DNA from: Desulfobacteraceae bacterium
GTDB lineage: Bacteria > Desulfobacterota > Desulfobulbia > Desulfobulbales > Desulfobulbaceae
Assembly (NCBI GenBank): GCA_022837185.1
Contig: JALHJD010000009.1
Span: 1-27,328, forward strand
Direction of reading: 5' to 3'
Length of the DNA: 27,328 nt
The translations under genes and the position numbers were made by a program. Position 1 is the stretch's first letter. Each line of letters begins with the position of its first letter. The notes below the pieces were generated by a model, which was not told the origin of the DNA, did no database searches, and was given only the letters and a program-made list of their open reading frames with translations. Shown here one piece after another: positions 1 through 6,171 of the stretch.

Positions 1-1
1 C

Positions 2-46
2 CGAAACCTGCTCAGGGAGTGGTGCAAGGCCGTATCCGGCAGATAA
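2..46 (+). CDS. C-terminal end of an unidentified protein (partial)
   Basis: The second frame reads RNLLREWCKAVSGR and then a TAA stop at 44-46. The window starts inside it, so only 14 residues can be seen and no family can be named. The charged, helix-like composition looks like a natural C-terminus. The alternative first frame stays open to position 123 but has a Pro/Arg-rich composition that looks non-coding. This is a weak call. Confidence 0.25.
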   Translation, partial: RNLLREWCKAVSGR

Positions 47-115
47 ACCATCCCCCGCGTGGCAGCTCCATCACCGGCAAAAGGGAAAGACCCCGTCCAG
101 GCTTGAGCAGGGCGA

Positions 116-376
116 ATGGCTGAGAACGGCGACATCTGGTATGTGTATATGGTTCGCTGCAGCGACGGCACGTTGTACACCGGGATGACCAATGATCTGC
201 CCAGGCGGATCGCGGCGCACAATTCCGGCAGGGACGGCGCCCGGTACACGAAATCCAGAAGGCCGGTACAACTGGTTTACGCGGAAAAGGCGGGATCCCG
301 ATCCGCTGCCGCCAGGTTGGAGCTCAAGATCAAGCAACTGCCGCGGGCCCGCAAGCAGAAATTGATGAAATGCTGA
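116..376 (+). CDS. GIY-YIG nuclease domain protein (UPF0213/YhbQ-like)
   Basis: An 86-residue protein that consists of one GIY-YIG nuclease fold. The sequence shows WYVYMVRC at 8-15 and LYTGMT at 20-25 (the GIY...YIG equivalents), Arg31 in the NDLPRRIAAHN segment, and Glu69 in the LELKIKQLP helix, which fits the catalytic glutamate of the family. The length matches stand-alone members such as E. coli YhbQ. These are known or suspected DNA-acting nucleases, but for most the substrate is uncertain. The ATG follows a GCAGGG Shine-Dalgarno-like stretch at about 107-112. The gene stands alone, with a minus-strand gene downstream. The family call is firm; a role in DNA repair or processing is only inference. 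Confidence 0.85.
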   Translation: MAENGDIWYVYMVRCSDGTLYTGMTNDLPRRIAAHNSGRDGARYTKSRRPVQLVYAEKAGSRSAAARLELKIKQLPRARKQKLMKC

Positions 377-459
377 CGAAATACCGGTCCCAAAAGCCCG
401 GGCCGGACCGGGGCCAAGGGGTTTGGCCGGGTTACCGAACCGGGGGCAGGTTCTCCGGA

Positions 460-771
460 TTATTCAATGTAGGAAAGGACGAAATAAAAATGCGGCACAT
501 ACAGGAAGAACGACAGCACCATTTTGGTCTTGGGATTGATGCAGATACTGGTTTTTGCATGGATGAATTCTTCGACGGGGGGAAGAAACAACAGTGACAT
601 CATGAAAAGGGGAAGGGCCGCATTCAGGCCGACAATAAACGACATCGGAACCGCATTTATGAGCAGGAGCATGCCCGGAAGCCAGTTCAGCAGTGCGGGA
701 AATATATCCATATTCCTTCTTGCCCTTCCTTTGTTGTCAACGATTGCCGCCGAAATTTCCCCGTATTTCAT
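460..771 (-). CDS. Small hydrophobic membrane protein, family not recognised
   Basis: This minus-strand frame encodes 103 residues from an ATG at 771 that is preceded by AGGCGAG. The frame also stays open upstream, to an ATG at 840 and a TTG at 897, so the start is uncertain. About three hydrophobic segments can be seen: MDIFPALLNWLPGMLLLI, FIVGLNAALPLFMMSLLFL and MVLSFFLYVPHFYFVL. A short polar loop with two cysteine-like positions (HAKTSICINPKTK) sits between the second and third. The hydrophobic pattern argues for a real inner-membrane protein. No enzyme motif is visible and I do not recognise the family. It is transcribed divergently from the 1223 operon. Confidence 0.5.
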   Translation of the reverse strand: MKYGEISAAIVDNKGRARRNMDIFPALLNWLPGMLLLINAVPMSFIVGLNAALPLFMMSLLFLPPVEEFIHAKTSICINPKTKMVLSFFLYVPHFYFVLSYIE

Positions 772-897
772 GACTCGCCTGTTCGGTACGGGCAAGGGGA
801 TCCGGCTGCCGCGCAGCGGCGGATCCACTGCCATTTCCATGGATTGAGGTTGACGTTGAACGAAAAAATTGCTGATAAATGCACCAAAACTTTGCAA

Positions 898-1222
898 TAT
901 TCATGCCCCGTTCCCGCGAATCAGCTATCTGTAATCATTACAAATTGTTAATAAAAAATGATAGACAACGGACAGTGGCGCCGATCAGAAAATCTGGGGA
1001 TATGACCAGATGAAAGTTGGGGATTTCACCGATTATTTCCCGTCATGGCCCGGGTTTTCATCCCTCCAGCGGCGCGGCCATTGTCGGCGTCCCGGAGGAA
1101 CGATCCGCAACCATGACCGCGCTCCCCAATATCTTTCCGGTGACAGGGCCGCCCGGATCAGAGCGAGGATGAAAAATGGCAATTGACCATGAACCGCCGC
1201 CACCCCGCCGGACACCGAGAAC
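898..1222. other. Divergent intergenic region, 325 bp
   Basis: No convincing gene lies between the minus-strand membrane protein and the plus-strand redox operon. The part at 940-965 is AT-rich, which fits a promoter region. It contains a 13-bp perfect palindrome (930-942, separate entry) and a 6-bp inverted repeat ATCTGG/CCAGAT at 992-997 and 1006-1011. The GC-rich remainder (1030-1220) holds only short spurious frames. Confidence 0.5.
930..942. promoter_or_regulatory. Candidate operator palindrome TGTAATCATTACA
   Basis: TGTAAT and ATTACA form a perfect inverted repeat around a central C, in the AT-rich divergent spacer. The size and symmetry fit a dimeric repressor or activator site. The cognate regulator is unknown and no regulator gene is adjacent. 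Confidence 0.35.
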
Positions 1223-1977
1223 ATGAACCAGACGTCGGCCCAGACAACTGACCACGGCAGGGTCATTTACCGCGGCTCCCGAAGATCGGGAATAATCGTC
1301 GCCGACGACGGCACCCGCCGCAGTCTCTATCTGGAAGGCGGCATTCTGCAGAGCTGCATGCTGTTGGACGATCCCAACAGGCTGTACCTTGAATACAGCC
1401 AGGCGATGATGTGCGCCCTGCTGTTCCAGCCCGCTCCGGCAAACATGCTCCTGGTCGGTCTCGGCGGCGGCTCGCTGGTGAAATTCCTCCTGGAATTCTC
1501 CCCCGCCGCCCCTACTTCCTGCTGCCCGAGGACGGACGGCTGCGGATCATGCCGGCCCCGGGGGAGGAGGTGGCCGCCGAGCGGCTTGCGACCGGCGCCC
1601 GCTACGACCTCATCATGGTGGACGCCTTTGCCGACCATGGCCCGGCCCGTGCCCTGCTCGGCGAGGATTTTCTCCGCTGCTGCCGGACGCTGCTCGCCGG
1701 AAACGGCGTTTTCACCATGAACCTCTGGAACCGGCCGGCCGACGATTTTCCCACGCACCGGGCAGCCCTGGCGAAGCTGTTCGGCGGGCAGGTCCTTACC
1801 CTGCTCCTGGCCAATGCCAACAGCAACGCCATCGTTTTCGGTTTCCATGAACCGCCGCCGGCCGGGAACCTGATGGAGCTCAAGCCGGCCGCCCGGGAAC
1901 TGAGCCGCCGCACCGGTGTTGATTTTCTCCGCTGGCTGCGGCAGTTGTACTGGCAGAGCATCCGGGGGTGCTGCTGA
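1223..1977 (+). pseudogene. Spermidine synthase-like protein, broken by an internal deletion/frameshift
   Basis: Two frames together make one Rossmann-fold polyamine-synthase/methyltransferase-like protein. The first frame (from 1223, to about 1500) carries the N-terminal beta part and the nucleotide-binding loop MLLVGLGGGSLVKFLLEF. The second frame (about 1500 to 1977) resumes at YFLLPEDGRLRI and contains YDLIMVDAFADHGP, the acceptor-site region typical of the family, then MNLW and a normal C-terminus. The segment that should join them, with the acidic motif binding the aminopropyl donor (usually xxVELDPxVxxxAR), is absent. Roughly 18-20 codons and the frame have therefore been lost near 1495-1510, in a C-rich stretch. 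As read, the gene cannot make the full protein. It is the first gene of the redox operon and its stop overlaps the next start (TGATG). An assembly error is the main alternative to a true lesion. Confidence 0.7.
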
Positions 1978-2207
1978 TGCACCCCGCAGACGCCGTCAAG
2001 GTCCTCACCGGACGGGGGCGGAGGGGGTCGGCCGCCCCAAACTCGAAAACGGCGGGACCTGGTTCAAAAACGCGGCCCCGGGATGGCGGAATATGTTCCG
2101 GCTGCGACCCCTGCCGCGGTCATTGTCCCCAGGGCGCCCTCAACATGGTGAAACGCGGCTGGATTGCAAACCGGCATGCCGCTCTGATTGACAACGGTGC
2201 AGAATGA
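1977..2207 (+). CDS. Small single-cluster ferredoxin-like protein
   Basis: A 76-residue protein whose ATG overlaps the preceding stop (TGATG). The N-terminal half is basic and low in structure. The C-terminal half contains C40-SG-C43-DP-C46-RGH-C50-P, a textbook CxxCxxCxxxCP site for one [4Fe-4S] cluster, followed by ALNMVKRGWIANRHAALID. Only one Cys set is present, so it is not a standard two-cluster ferredoxin. The stop overlaps the next start (ATGA). The position upstream of a larger ferredoxin and an aldehyde-oxidoreductase-family enzyme suggests an electron-carrier or maturation role in the same complex, but this is inference. I do not recognise a named family. Confidence 0.6.
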   Translation: MHPADAVKVLTGRGRRGSAAPNSKTAGPGSKTRPRDGGICSGCDPCRGHCPQGALNMVKRGWIANRHAALIDNGAE

Positions 2208-2383
2208 AAAGGGACGATCTCATTCTACTCATCATCGCGCTCCTGCTGCTGGCCGGCATGCTGTTGACCCTCCTGTTCGGCGGAGAAAAAAGCAGGCACG
2301 GCGTCGGAATCCTGGAATTCAATAGAGTGCCGGCAGGAGGACTCTCCCCGATGGAACCGGAGGAAAAAGGGAGACCATCATGA
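2204..2383 (+). CDS. Single-span membrane peptide of 59 residues
   Basis: This small frame begins with an ATG that overlaps the preceding stop and ends in a TGA that overlaps the next ATG. Such coupling is strong support for a real gene. The protein starts MKRDD, continues with a hydrophobic stretch (LILLIIALLLLAGMLLTLLF, residues 6-25) and then has a 34-residue polar tail. It is probably an N-in, C-out single-pass inner-membrane protein; an uncleaved anchor is likely because no signal peptidase site is obvious. It could tether the redox enzyme encoded downstream to the membrane. No family is recognised. Confidence 0.6.
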   Translation: MKRDDLILLIIALLLLAGMLLTLLFGGEKSRHGVGILEFNRVPAGGLSPMEPEEKGRPS

Positions 2384-2835
2384 AGATCCTGACCACCCCC
2401 AGAATGGAGCGCTGCATCGGCTGCCATTCCTGCTCGGTCGCCTGCGCCCGCCTGGTCCATAAGCGCCTGTCCTGGGACACGGCCGGCATCCGCATCAGGT
2501 CCTCGGGCGGCCTCTCCACGGGCTTCGAGGCGCTGACCTGCCTGGCCTGCGACCCTGCCCCCTGTGTGGCGGCCTGTCCAACCGGGGCGTACAGTCAGCG
2601 CCAGGGGGGCGGCGTCATCGTCAGAAAGAAGCTCTGCATCCGCTGCGGCGAATGCGCCAGGGCCTGCCCCGTGGACGCGATCTATCTTGACGGAGCCGGT
2701 GAACCGTTTGTCTGCATCCATTGCGGCAGGTGCGTTCCCTACTGCCCCCACGACTGCCTGGAACACATGGAACTGTCCGGGCAGGGAGCGGAGGCCGGCG
2801 GGGAGGAACAGGCCCCCGGGGAGGTGGAGCCATGA
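2380..2835 (+). CDS. Four-cluster [4Fe-4S] ferredoxin subunit, partner of the AOR-family enzyme
   Basis: A 151-residue iron-sulfur protein with 16 motif cysteines: 12/15/18/22, 54/57/62/66, 86/89/92/96 and 112/115/118/122. This is the arrangement of the HybA/DmsB-like electron-transfer subunits and of the small subunits paired with AOR-family enzymes (Pyrococcus WOR5 small subunit, E. coli YdhY). There is no signal peptide, so it is cytoplasmic. A Glu/Gly-rich tail follows the last cluster. Start and stop overlap the flanking genes by ATGA, so it is translationally coupled to the AOR-like gene. It probably carries electrons between the tungstopterin subunit and an acceptor, perhaps through the small ferredoxin upstream. 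The physiological acceptor is unknown. Confidence 0.9.
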   Translation: MKILTTPRMERCIGCHSCSVACARLVHKRLSWDTAGIRIRSSGGLSTGFEALTCLACDPAPCVAACPTGAYSQRQGGGVIVRKKLCIRCGECARACPVDAIYLDGAGEPFVCIHCGRCVPYCPHDCLEHMELSGQGAEAGGEEQAPGEVEP

Positions 2836-4592
2836 TCAGGGACCATTTCAGGGTGCTGGTGGTTGATCTGTCCACCGGCCGGAACACCATCACCGCCATG
2901 GACGGCAGGAACAGGGTGGCCGGCGGCAGCGGCCTGGCCGCGCTGCTTTTTGAACAATTCGGCCTGCCCGACCGGCCCTGGGACGATCCGGGGCAGCCGC
3001 TCATCTTCGCCATCGGGCCGCTGACCGGATATTTCCCCCTGATGAGCAAGACCGTCTGCGCCTTCAAGTCCCCCTACCACGACCAGTATGCCGAAAGCCA
3101 CGCCGGCGGGCGCTCGGCCCTGTCCCTGCGCTTCGCCGATTACGACGCCCTGGTGATCAGAGGCAGGGCAAAACTGCCCTCGGCCCTCATTGTCGGCTCC
3201 CGCCGGATCGAGGTGAAGGATGTCCATTACCTGTGGGGCACCGACCTGCAGGTGGCGGGCAAGACCCTGCGGCGGATGTTTCCGGGTTCGGGGCACCGAT
3301 CGATTCTCCGGATCGGCCCGGCCGGGGAGCGGCAGTCGCCCATGGCCTGCATCAACTGCGACTCCTACCGCCATTTCGGCCGCCTCGGCGGCGGCGCGGT
3401 CATGGGGGCAAAACACCTGAAGGCCGTCGTGATCCTCGGCGACGGCTCCTTTCCCCTCCCGGCGAACAGGGAGTACGCCAAGGTTTTTGACCGGGTCCAC
3501 GCGGACATGACCGGCACCGACATGATGAGCAAGTATCACAATCTCGGCACGCCCGTCAATGTCCGGGGGTTGAACGACCTCGAGTCCCTGCCGGTCCGCA
3601 ACCTCCAGGCCACCGCGGACGAGGGCGTGGCGGGCATCACCGGCGAGCGGTTCGCCGAGGCCGCGCTCCTCAGAAACGCCGCCTGCGCGGGATGCCCGGT
3701 GGGCTGCATCCACATCGGTTTTGTCCGGGAGCGCTTCCGGGAAGAAAACCGGTACATCTACCGCCAGATTTCCTACGACTACGAGCTGATCTTCGCTCTC
3801 GGCTCCATGCTCGGCGTCATGGACTGCTTCGAGGTCCTGAAGCTCATTGACGCGGCCGAGAAAACGGGACTTGACATCATGTCGGCCGGCGTCGCCCTGG
3901 CGTGGGCCACGGAGGCCCAGGACAGGGGGGTCATCAGCGCACGGGAAACGCTTGGCCCTCTCGCCTTCGGCAACTCCTCCGCCTACCAGGCGGCCCTGCA
4001 TGACCTGGCCCTCGGCAGCAATGAATTTTACCGACTCCTTTCCCGCGGTGCCATGAAGGCGGCGGAACACTACGGGGGCTCCGATTTCGCCTGCGTTCTC
4101 GGCCAGGAAATGGCGGGCTATGCCACCGGCCCGGTCTTCTTTGTCGCCCAGGCCCTGGGATTCCGCCATTCCCACCTCGATACGGGGGGCTATGCCTTTG
4201 ATCAGAAGCCCTCGGGCGGGACCGTGGAGGACGCGGTGCGATTCCTGGTCGATGACGAGAAGGCCAGGGTTTTTCTCACCTCAATGGTTGCCTGCCTGTT
4301 TGCCCGGGGCGTCTACAGCGGCGAAGTCCTCGCCGACTGTCTCAACAGCGTCGGCTACCGGGGGCTGGCGGACAACATGGACGGGGTTGCCTCGGAAATC
4401 CAGGGAATGCGATGGGGAATGCGTCTCGGTTGCGGATACCGGCCGGAAAACGTGACCATTCCCAAACGGTTCACCGAGGTCACGACCCGGCGGGGCCCCA
4501 TAGACCAGGAATTCCTGGAGGATCTCAAAGCGGCGTACGGCCGCCGCATCCTTGAACTGGGCGGCGCCGGCCCTGGAGAATCCGCCGGATGA
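2832..4592 (+). CDS. Aldehyde ferredoxin oxidoreductase-family protein (tungsten/molybdenum bis-pterin enzyme)
   Basis: A 586-residue protein, close to the usual ~600 of the family. The N-terminal AOR domain shows VDLSTGRNTI, AGGRSALSLRFADYDALVIRG and GRLGGGAVMGAKHLKA (184-198), the pterin-binding region. The [4Fe-4S] ligands are C285, C288 and C292 (CAGCPVGC), with C488 in MVACLFARG as the likely fourth. The central AOR signature TGLDIMSAGVALAWATEA is at 345-362. I start it at 2832, not further upstream in the open frame, because that ATG overlaps the ferredoxin stop and MIRDHFRVLVVDL is the natural N-terminus. Substrate specificity cannot be read from sequence. The four-cluster partner argues for a WOR5/YdhV-like heteromeric enzyme rather than the classical homodimeric AOR. 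Tungsten is more likely than molybdenum for this family, but that is inference. Confidence 0.9.
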   Translation: MIRDHFRVLVVDLSTGRNTITAMDGRNRVAGGSGLAALLFEQFGLPDRPWDDPGQPLIFAIGPLTGYFPLMSKTVCAFKSPYHDQYAESHAGGRSALSLRFADYDALVIRGRAKLPSALIVGSRRIEVKDVHYLWGTDLQVAGKTLRRMFPGSGHRSILRIGPAGERQSPMACINCDSYRHFGRLGGGAVMGAKHLKAVVILGDGSFPLPANREYAKVFDRVHADMTGTDMMSKYHNLGTPVNVRGLNDLESLPVRNLQATADEGVAGITGERFAEAALLRNAACAGCPVGCIHIGFVRERFREENRYIYRQISYDYELIFALGSMLGVMDCFEVLKLIDAAEKTGLDIMSAGVALAWATEAQDRGVISARETLGPLAFGNSSAYQAALHDLALGSNEFYRLLSRGAMKAAEHYGGSDFACVLGQEMAGYATGPVFFVAQALGFRHSHLDTGGYAFDQKPSGGTVEDAVRFLVDDEKARVFLTSMVACLFARGVYSGEVLADCLNSVGYRGLADNMDGVASEIQGMRWGMRLGCGYRPENVTIPKRFTEVTTRRGPIDQEFLEDLKAAYGRRILELGGAGPGESAG

Positions 4593-4816
4593 AACGCGGC
4601 TTCGCCTGCCTGAGCCGCCGGAACTTTCCCGGGAAGGGCCCGGCAATTTTCCGCTGGACAAAATTCGGCAAGGGCGTCATTGTTCAGCATCGATGTCCCT
4701 GCGGGAACGGCTCCCGGCGGACCGGTCATGCGCCGACAACCCGCGCAACGGTCGAAGAAATTATGCCTTTTCGCCAAAAATTTTCCCATTCTCTCACCAC
4801 CGGAGGAACCCCGGCC

Positions 4817-5137
4817 ATGAAATTTCCGGCAACCGTGCTGCTCGGCATCCTTCTGCTCGGCGGCTGCACCTGGGTGAAGCCTACCCCGGGCGGCCATCAG
4901 GTCCGTTTGGCTTCCGGTCCGACGGAAATCGTCGGCTGCCTGAAAATCGGCAACACCACCGTCTCCCTCGTCGACAAGGTCGGCTATTTCAAGCGCAGCC
5001 GGCAGAAGGTCGAGGCCGAACTTTCGATCCTGGGCCGCAACAGCGCGGCGGAAATGGGGGGAGACACAATCCTGCCGATTTCCGAGGTATACGAGGGGGA
5101 GCGCTCCTTTGCCGTGTACAGCTGCGGCCGCCCCTGA
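4817..5137 (+). CDS. DUF4156-like outer-membrane/periplasmic lipoprotein
   Basis: A 106-residue protein starting MKFPATVLLGILLLGGC. The hydrophobic core and LLGGC lipobox predict cleavage before Cys17 and lipidation. The mature part has paired cysteines (VGCLKIGN and YSCGRP) and the segment GRNSAAEMGGDTILPISEV, which matches DUF4156 lipoproteins. Function in that family is not known. The ATG is preceded by GGAGG at 4802-4806. The frame is open back to 4589, where an ATG overlaps the AOR stop, but that 76-residue extension would bury the signal peptide and was rejected. The 224-bp gap to the AOR gene suggests it is not in that operon. Confidence 0.8.
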   Translation: MKFPATVLLGILLLGGCTWVKPTPGGHQVRLASGPTEIVGCLKIGNTTVSLVDKVGYFKRSRQKVEAELSILGRNSAAEMGGDTILPISEVYEGERSFAVYSCGRP

Positions 5138-5271
5138 TGCCGATGTCCGGTGTGTGACATGACAAGGAAAAACGGCGAAGGAGCCGGACCAGGCTGCGAC
5201 AATGACACAGGCGTCAACAACATCCGGCCGCCGATGATTTTTCTACCGGGGCGCAAACAGCAGGAGCAGCG

Positions 5272-5877
5272 GTGAAAAACAGCGCGGCCGCCTTTATCCT
5301 GGCAGTCCTGTGCCTGCTGCCACTGCAATGCCCCGGCGAATGCATCGAGGGCGACTGTATCGATGGACGGGGAACCATGACTTTTCCAGGCGGTGAGCAA
5401 TACACCGGGGATTTCAGGAAAGGCAGATACGAGGGATCCGGGACGTACACCTTCTCCGACGGCGGGCGCTACATCGGTGAGTGGAAAAACGGCGAACAGC
5501 ACGGACAGGGGACTTTCACCTACCCCACCGGCGAACAGTACAGCGGCGACTGGAAATGGGGGGAAAAACACGGCCACGGGACCTATACCTTTCCCGGCGG
5601 CAAGAAATACACCGGCGAATGGAAGCGTGACCAGCGGCACGGCGAGGGGGCCTTTTCCTTCCCCGACGGCTCCGAATATGTCGGGGAATGGAAAAAGGGG
5701 AAACCCGACGGCGAGGGAACAATGACCTTTCCGGACGGAAAAAAATATGCCGGGGAATGGTCCGAGGGCGAGCGGCACGGCTACGGGGTGGAGTCCTCCC
5801 CCGGAGGCGGGGGGAGGATCGGGTACTGGCATCGCGGCAGCTATGTCGGCACGGATCGGCAAAAACAGAAAAAATGA
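5272..5877 (+). CDS. Exported MORN-repeat protein
   Basis: A 201-residue protein with a GTG start preceded by CAGGAG. Residues 1-23 form a signal peptide; LQC lacks a proper lipobox, so cleavage by signal peptidase I is more likely. From residue 32 to 192 there are seven unbroken 23-residue MORN repeats of the pattern GxGTxTFPxGxxYxGEWKxGxxH. The last copy is degenerate (ESSPGGGGRIGYW). MORN repeats form an extended beta-hairpin solenoid that in other proteins binds lipid or partner proteins. Here, after export, it may lie on the cell surface or in the periplasm. No catalytic domain is attached, so the role is unknown. Confidence 0.9.
   Translation: MKNSAAAFILAVLCLLPLQCPGECIEGDCIDGRGTMTFPGGEQYTGDFRKGRYEGSGTYTFSDGGRYIGEWKNGEQHGQGTFTYPTGEQYSGDWKWGEKHGHGTYTFPGGKKYTGEWKRDQRHGEGAFSFPDGSEYVGEWKKGKPDGEGTMTFPDGKKYAGEWSEGERHGYGVESSPGGGGRIGYWHRGSYVGTDRQKQKK
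5365..5847 (+). repeat. Seven tandem 69-bp units encoding the MORN array
   Basis: The coding repeats have a strict 69-bp period (23 codons). They are diverged at the DNA level but conserved in the protein. This is a protein-repeat array, not a CRISPR or satellite. Confidence 0.85.
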
Positions 5878-5975
5878 ATGTACCCCAACCCTTCTTCCAG
5901 AGCGCTCCGCAATGCCGACCTCCCCTCCGCTGAATACCACAGCGTAGCTCTTCTCATTAATTTTCCATTCATTTT

Positions 5976-6005
5976 TTGACTTTCCCCTCCCTTTTCCCAT
6001 ATACT
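5976..6005 (+). promoter_or_regulatory. Sigma-70-type promoter TTGACT-18-TATACT
   Basis: The -35 box TTGACT (5976-5981) and the -10 box TATACT (6000-6005) match the consensus at 5 of 6 positions each, with an 18-nt spacer rich in C and T. Transcription should start near 6012. Just downstream is the sequence AATGAGAACGAATGA, which partly resembles a Fur core. Confidence 0.6.
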
Positions 6006-6011
6006 GAACTT

Positions 6012-6119
6012 AAGAATGAGAACGAATGACAACGCCTGAGCCGCCATGATATGAAGGTTGCAAAAACGATGCTGAAATGAAAGCCGGAGCGCCAGATTAC
6101 CATGGTCCTCCGGCTTTTT
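6012..6119 (+). ncRNA. Candidate ~108-nt small RNA or attenuated 5' leader of the subtilase gene
   Basis: A good promoter upstream and an intrinsic terminator at 6081-6119 bracket a transcript with no convincing reading frame. It would end about 50 nt before the protease start at 6172. It could be an independent small RNA or a leader whose terminator controls the protease by attenuation: CCATG near 6045 can pair with CATGG in the terminator loop, which would give an alternative fold. No known riboswitch consensus is recognised. Confidence 0.4.
6081..6119 (+). terminator. Intrinsic terminator
   Basis: AAGCCGGAG (6081-6089) pairs perfectly with CTCCGGCTT (6108-6116) across an 18-nt loop, and the run of T continues to 6119. 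The flanking AAATGA and TCATTT can extend the stem, with a two-base bulge. It lies between the MORN gene and the subtilase gene, downstream of the promoter at 5976. Confidence 0.75.
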
Positions 6120-6171
6120 CATTTGCATCCCTTTTGTGGTGCGGGGGTTGAGCCTTTACGGATAGGACAGG

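Noticed and set aside
2739..4175. 478-aa minus-strand open frame inside the AOR-family gene
   Set aside because: Shadow of the real gene; no recognisable motif, and the plus strand carries all AOR signatures.
4589..4816. Upstream extension of the DUF4156 lipoprotein to the ATG that overlaps the AOR stop
   Set aside because: It would put 76 basic residues before the signal peptide and lipobox; the ATG at 4817 has a GGAGG site.
5365..5847. CRISPR-like regular repeats
   Set aside because: The units are in frame, continuous without spacers, and encode MORN repeats.
6012..6119. Cyclic-di-GMP (GEMM) or other known riboswitch
   Set aside because: The conserved GEMM core segments are not present; only a promoter, a hairpin and a T-run can be shown.
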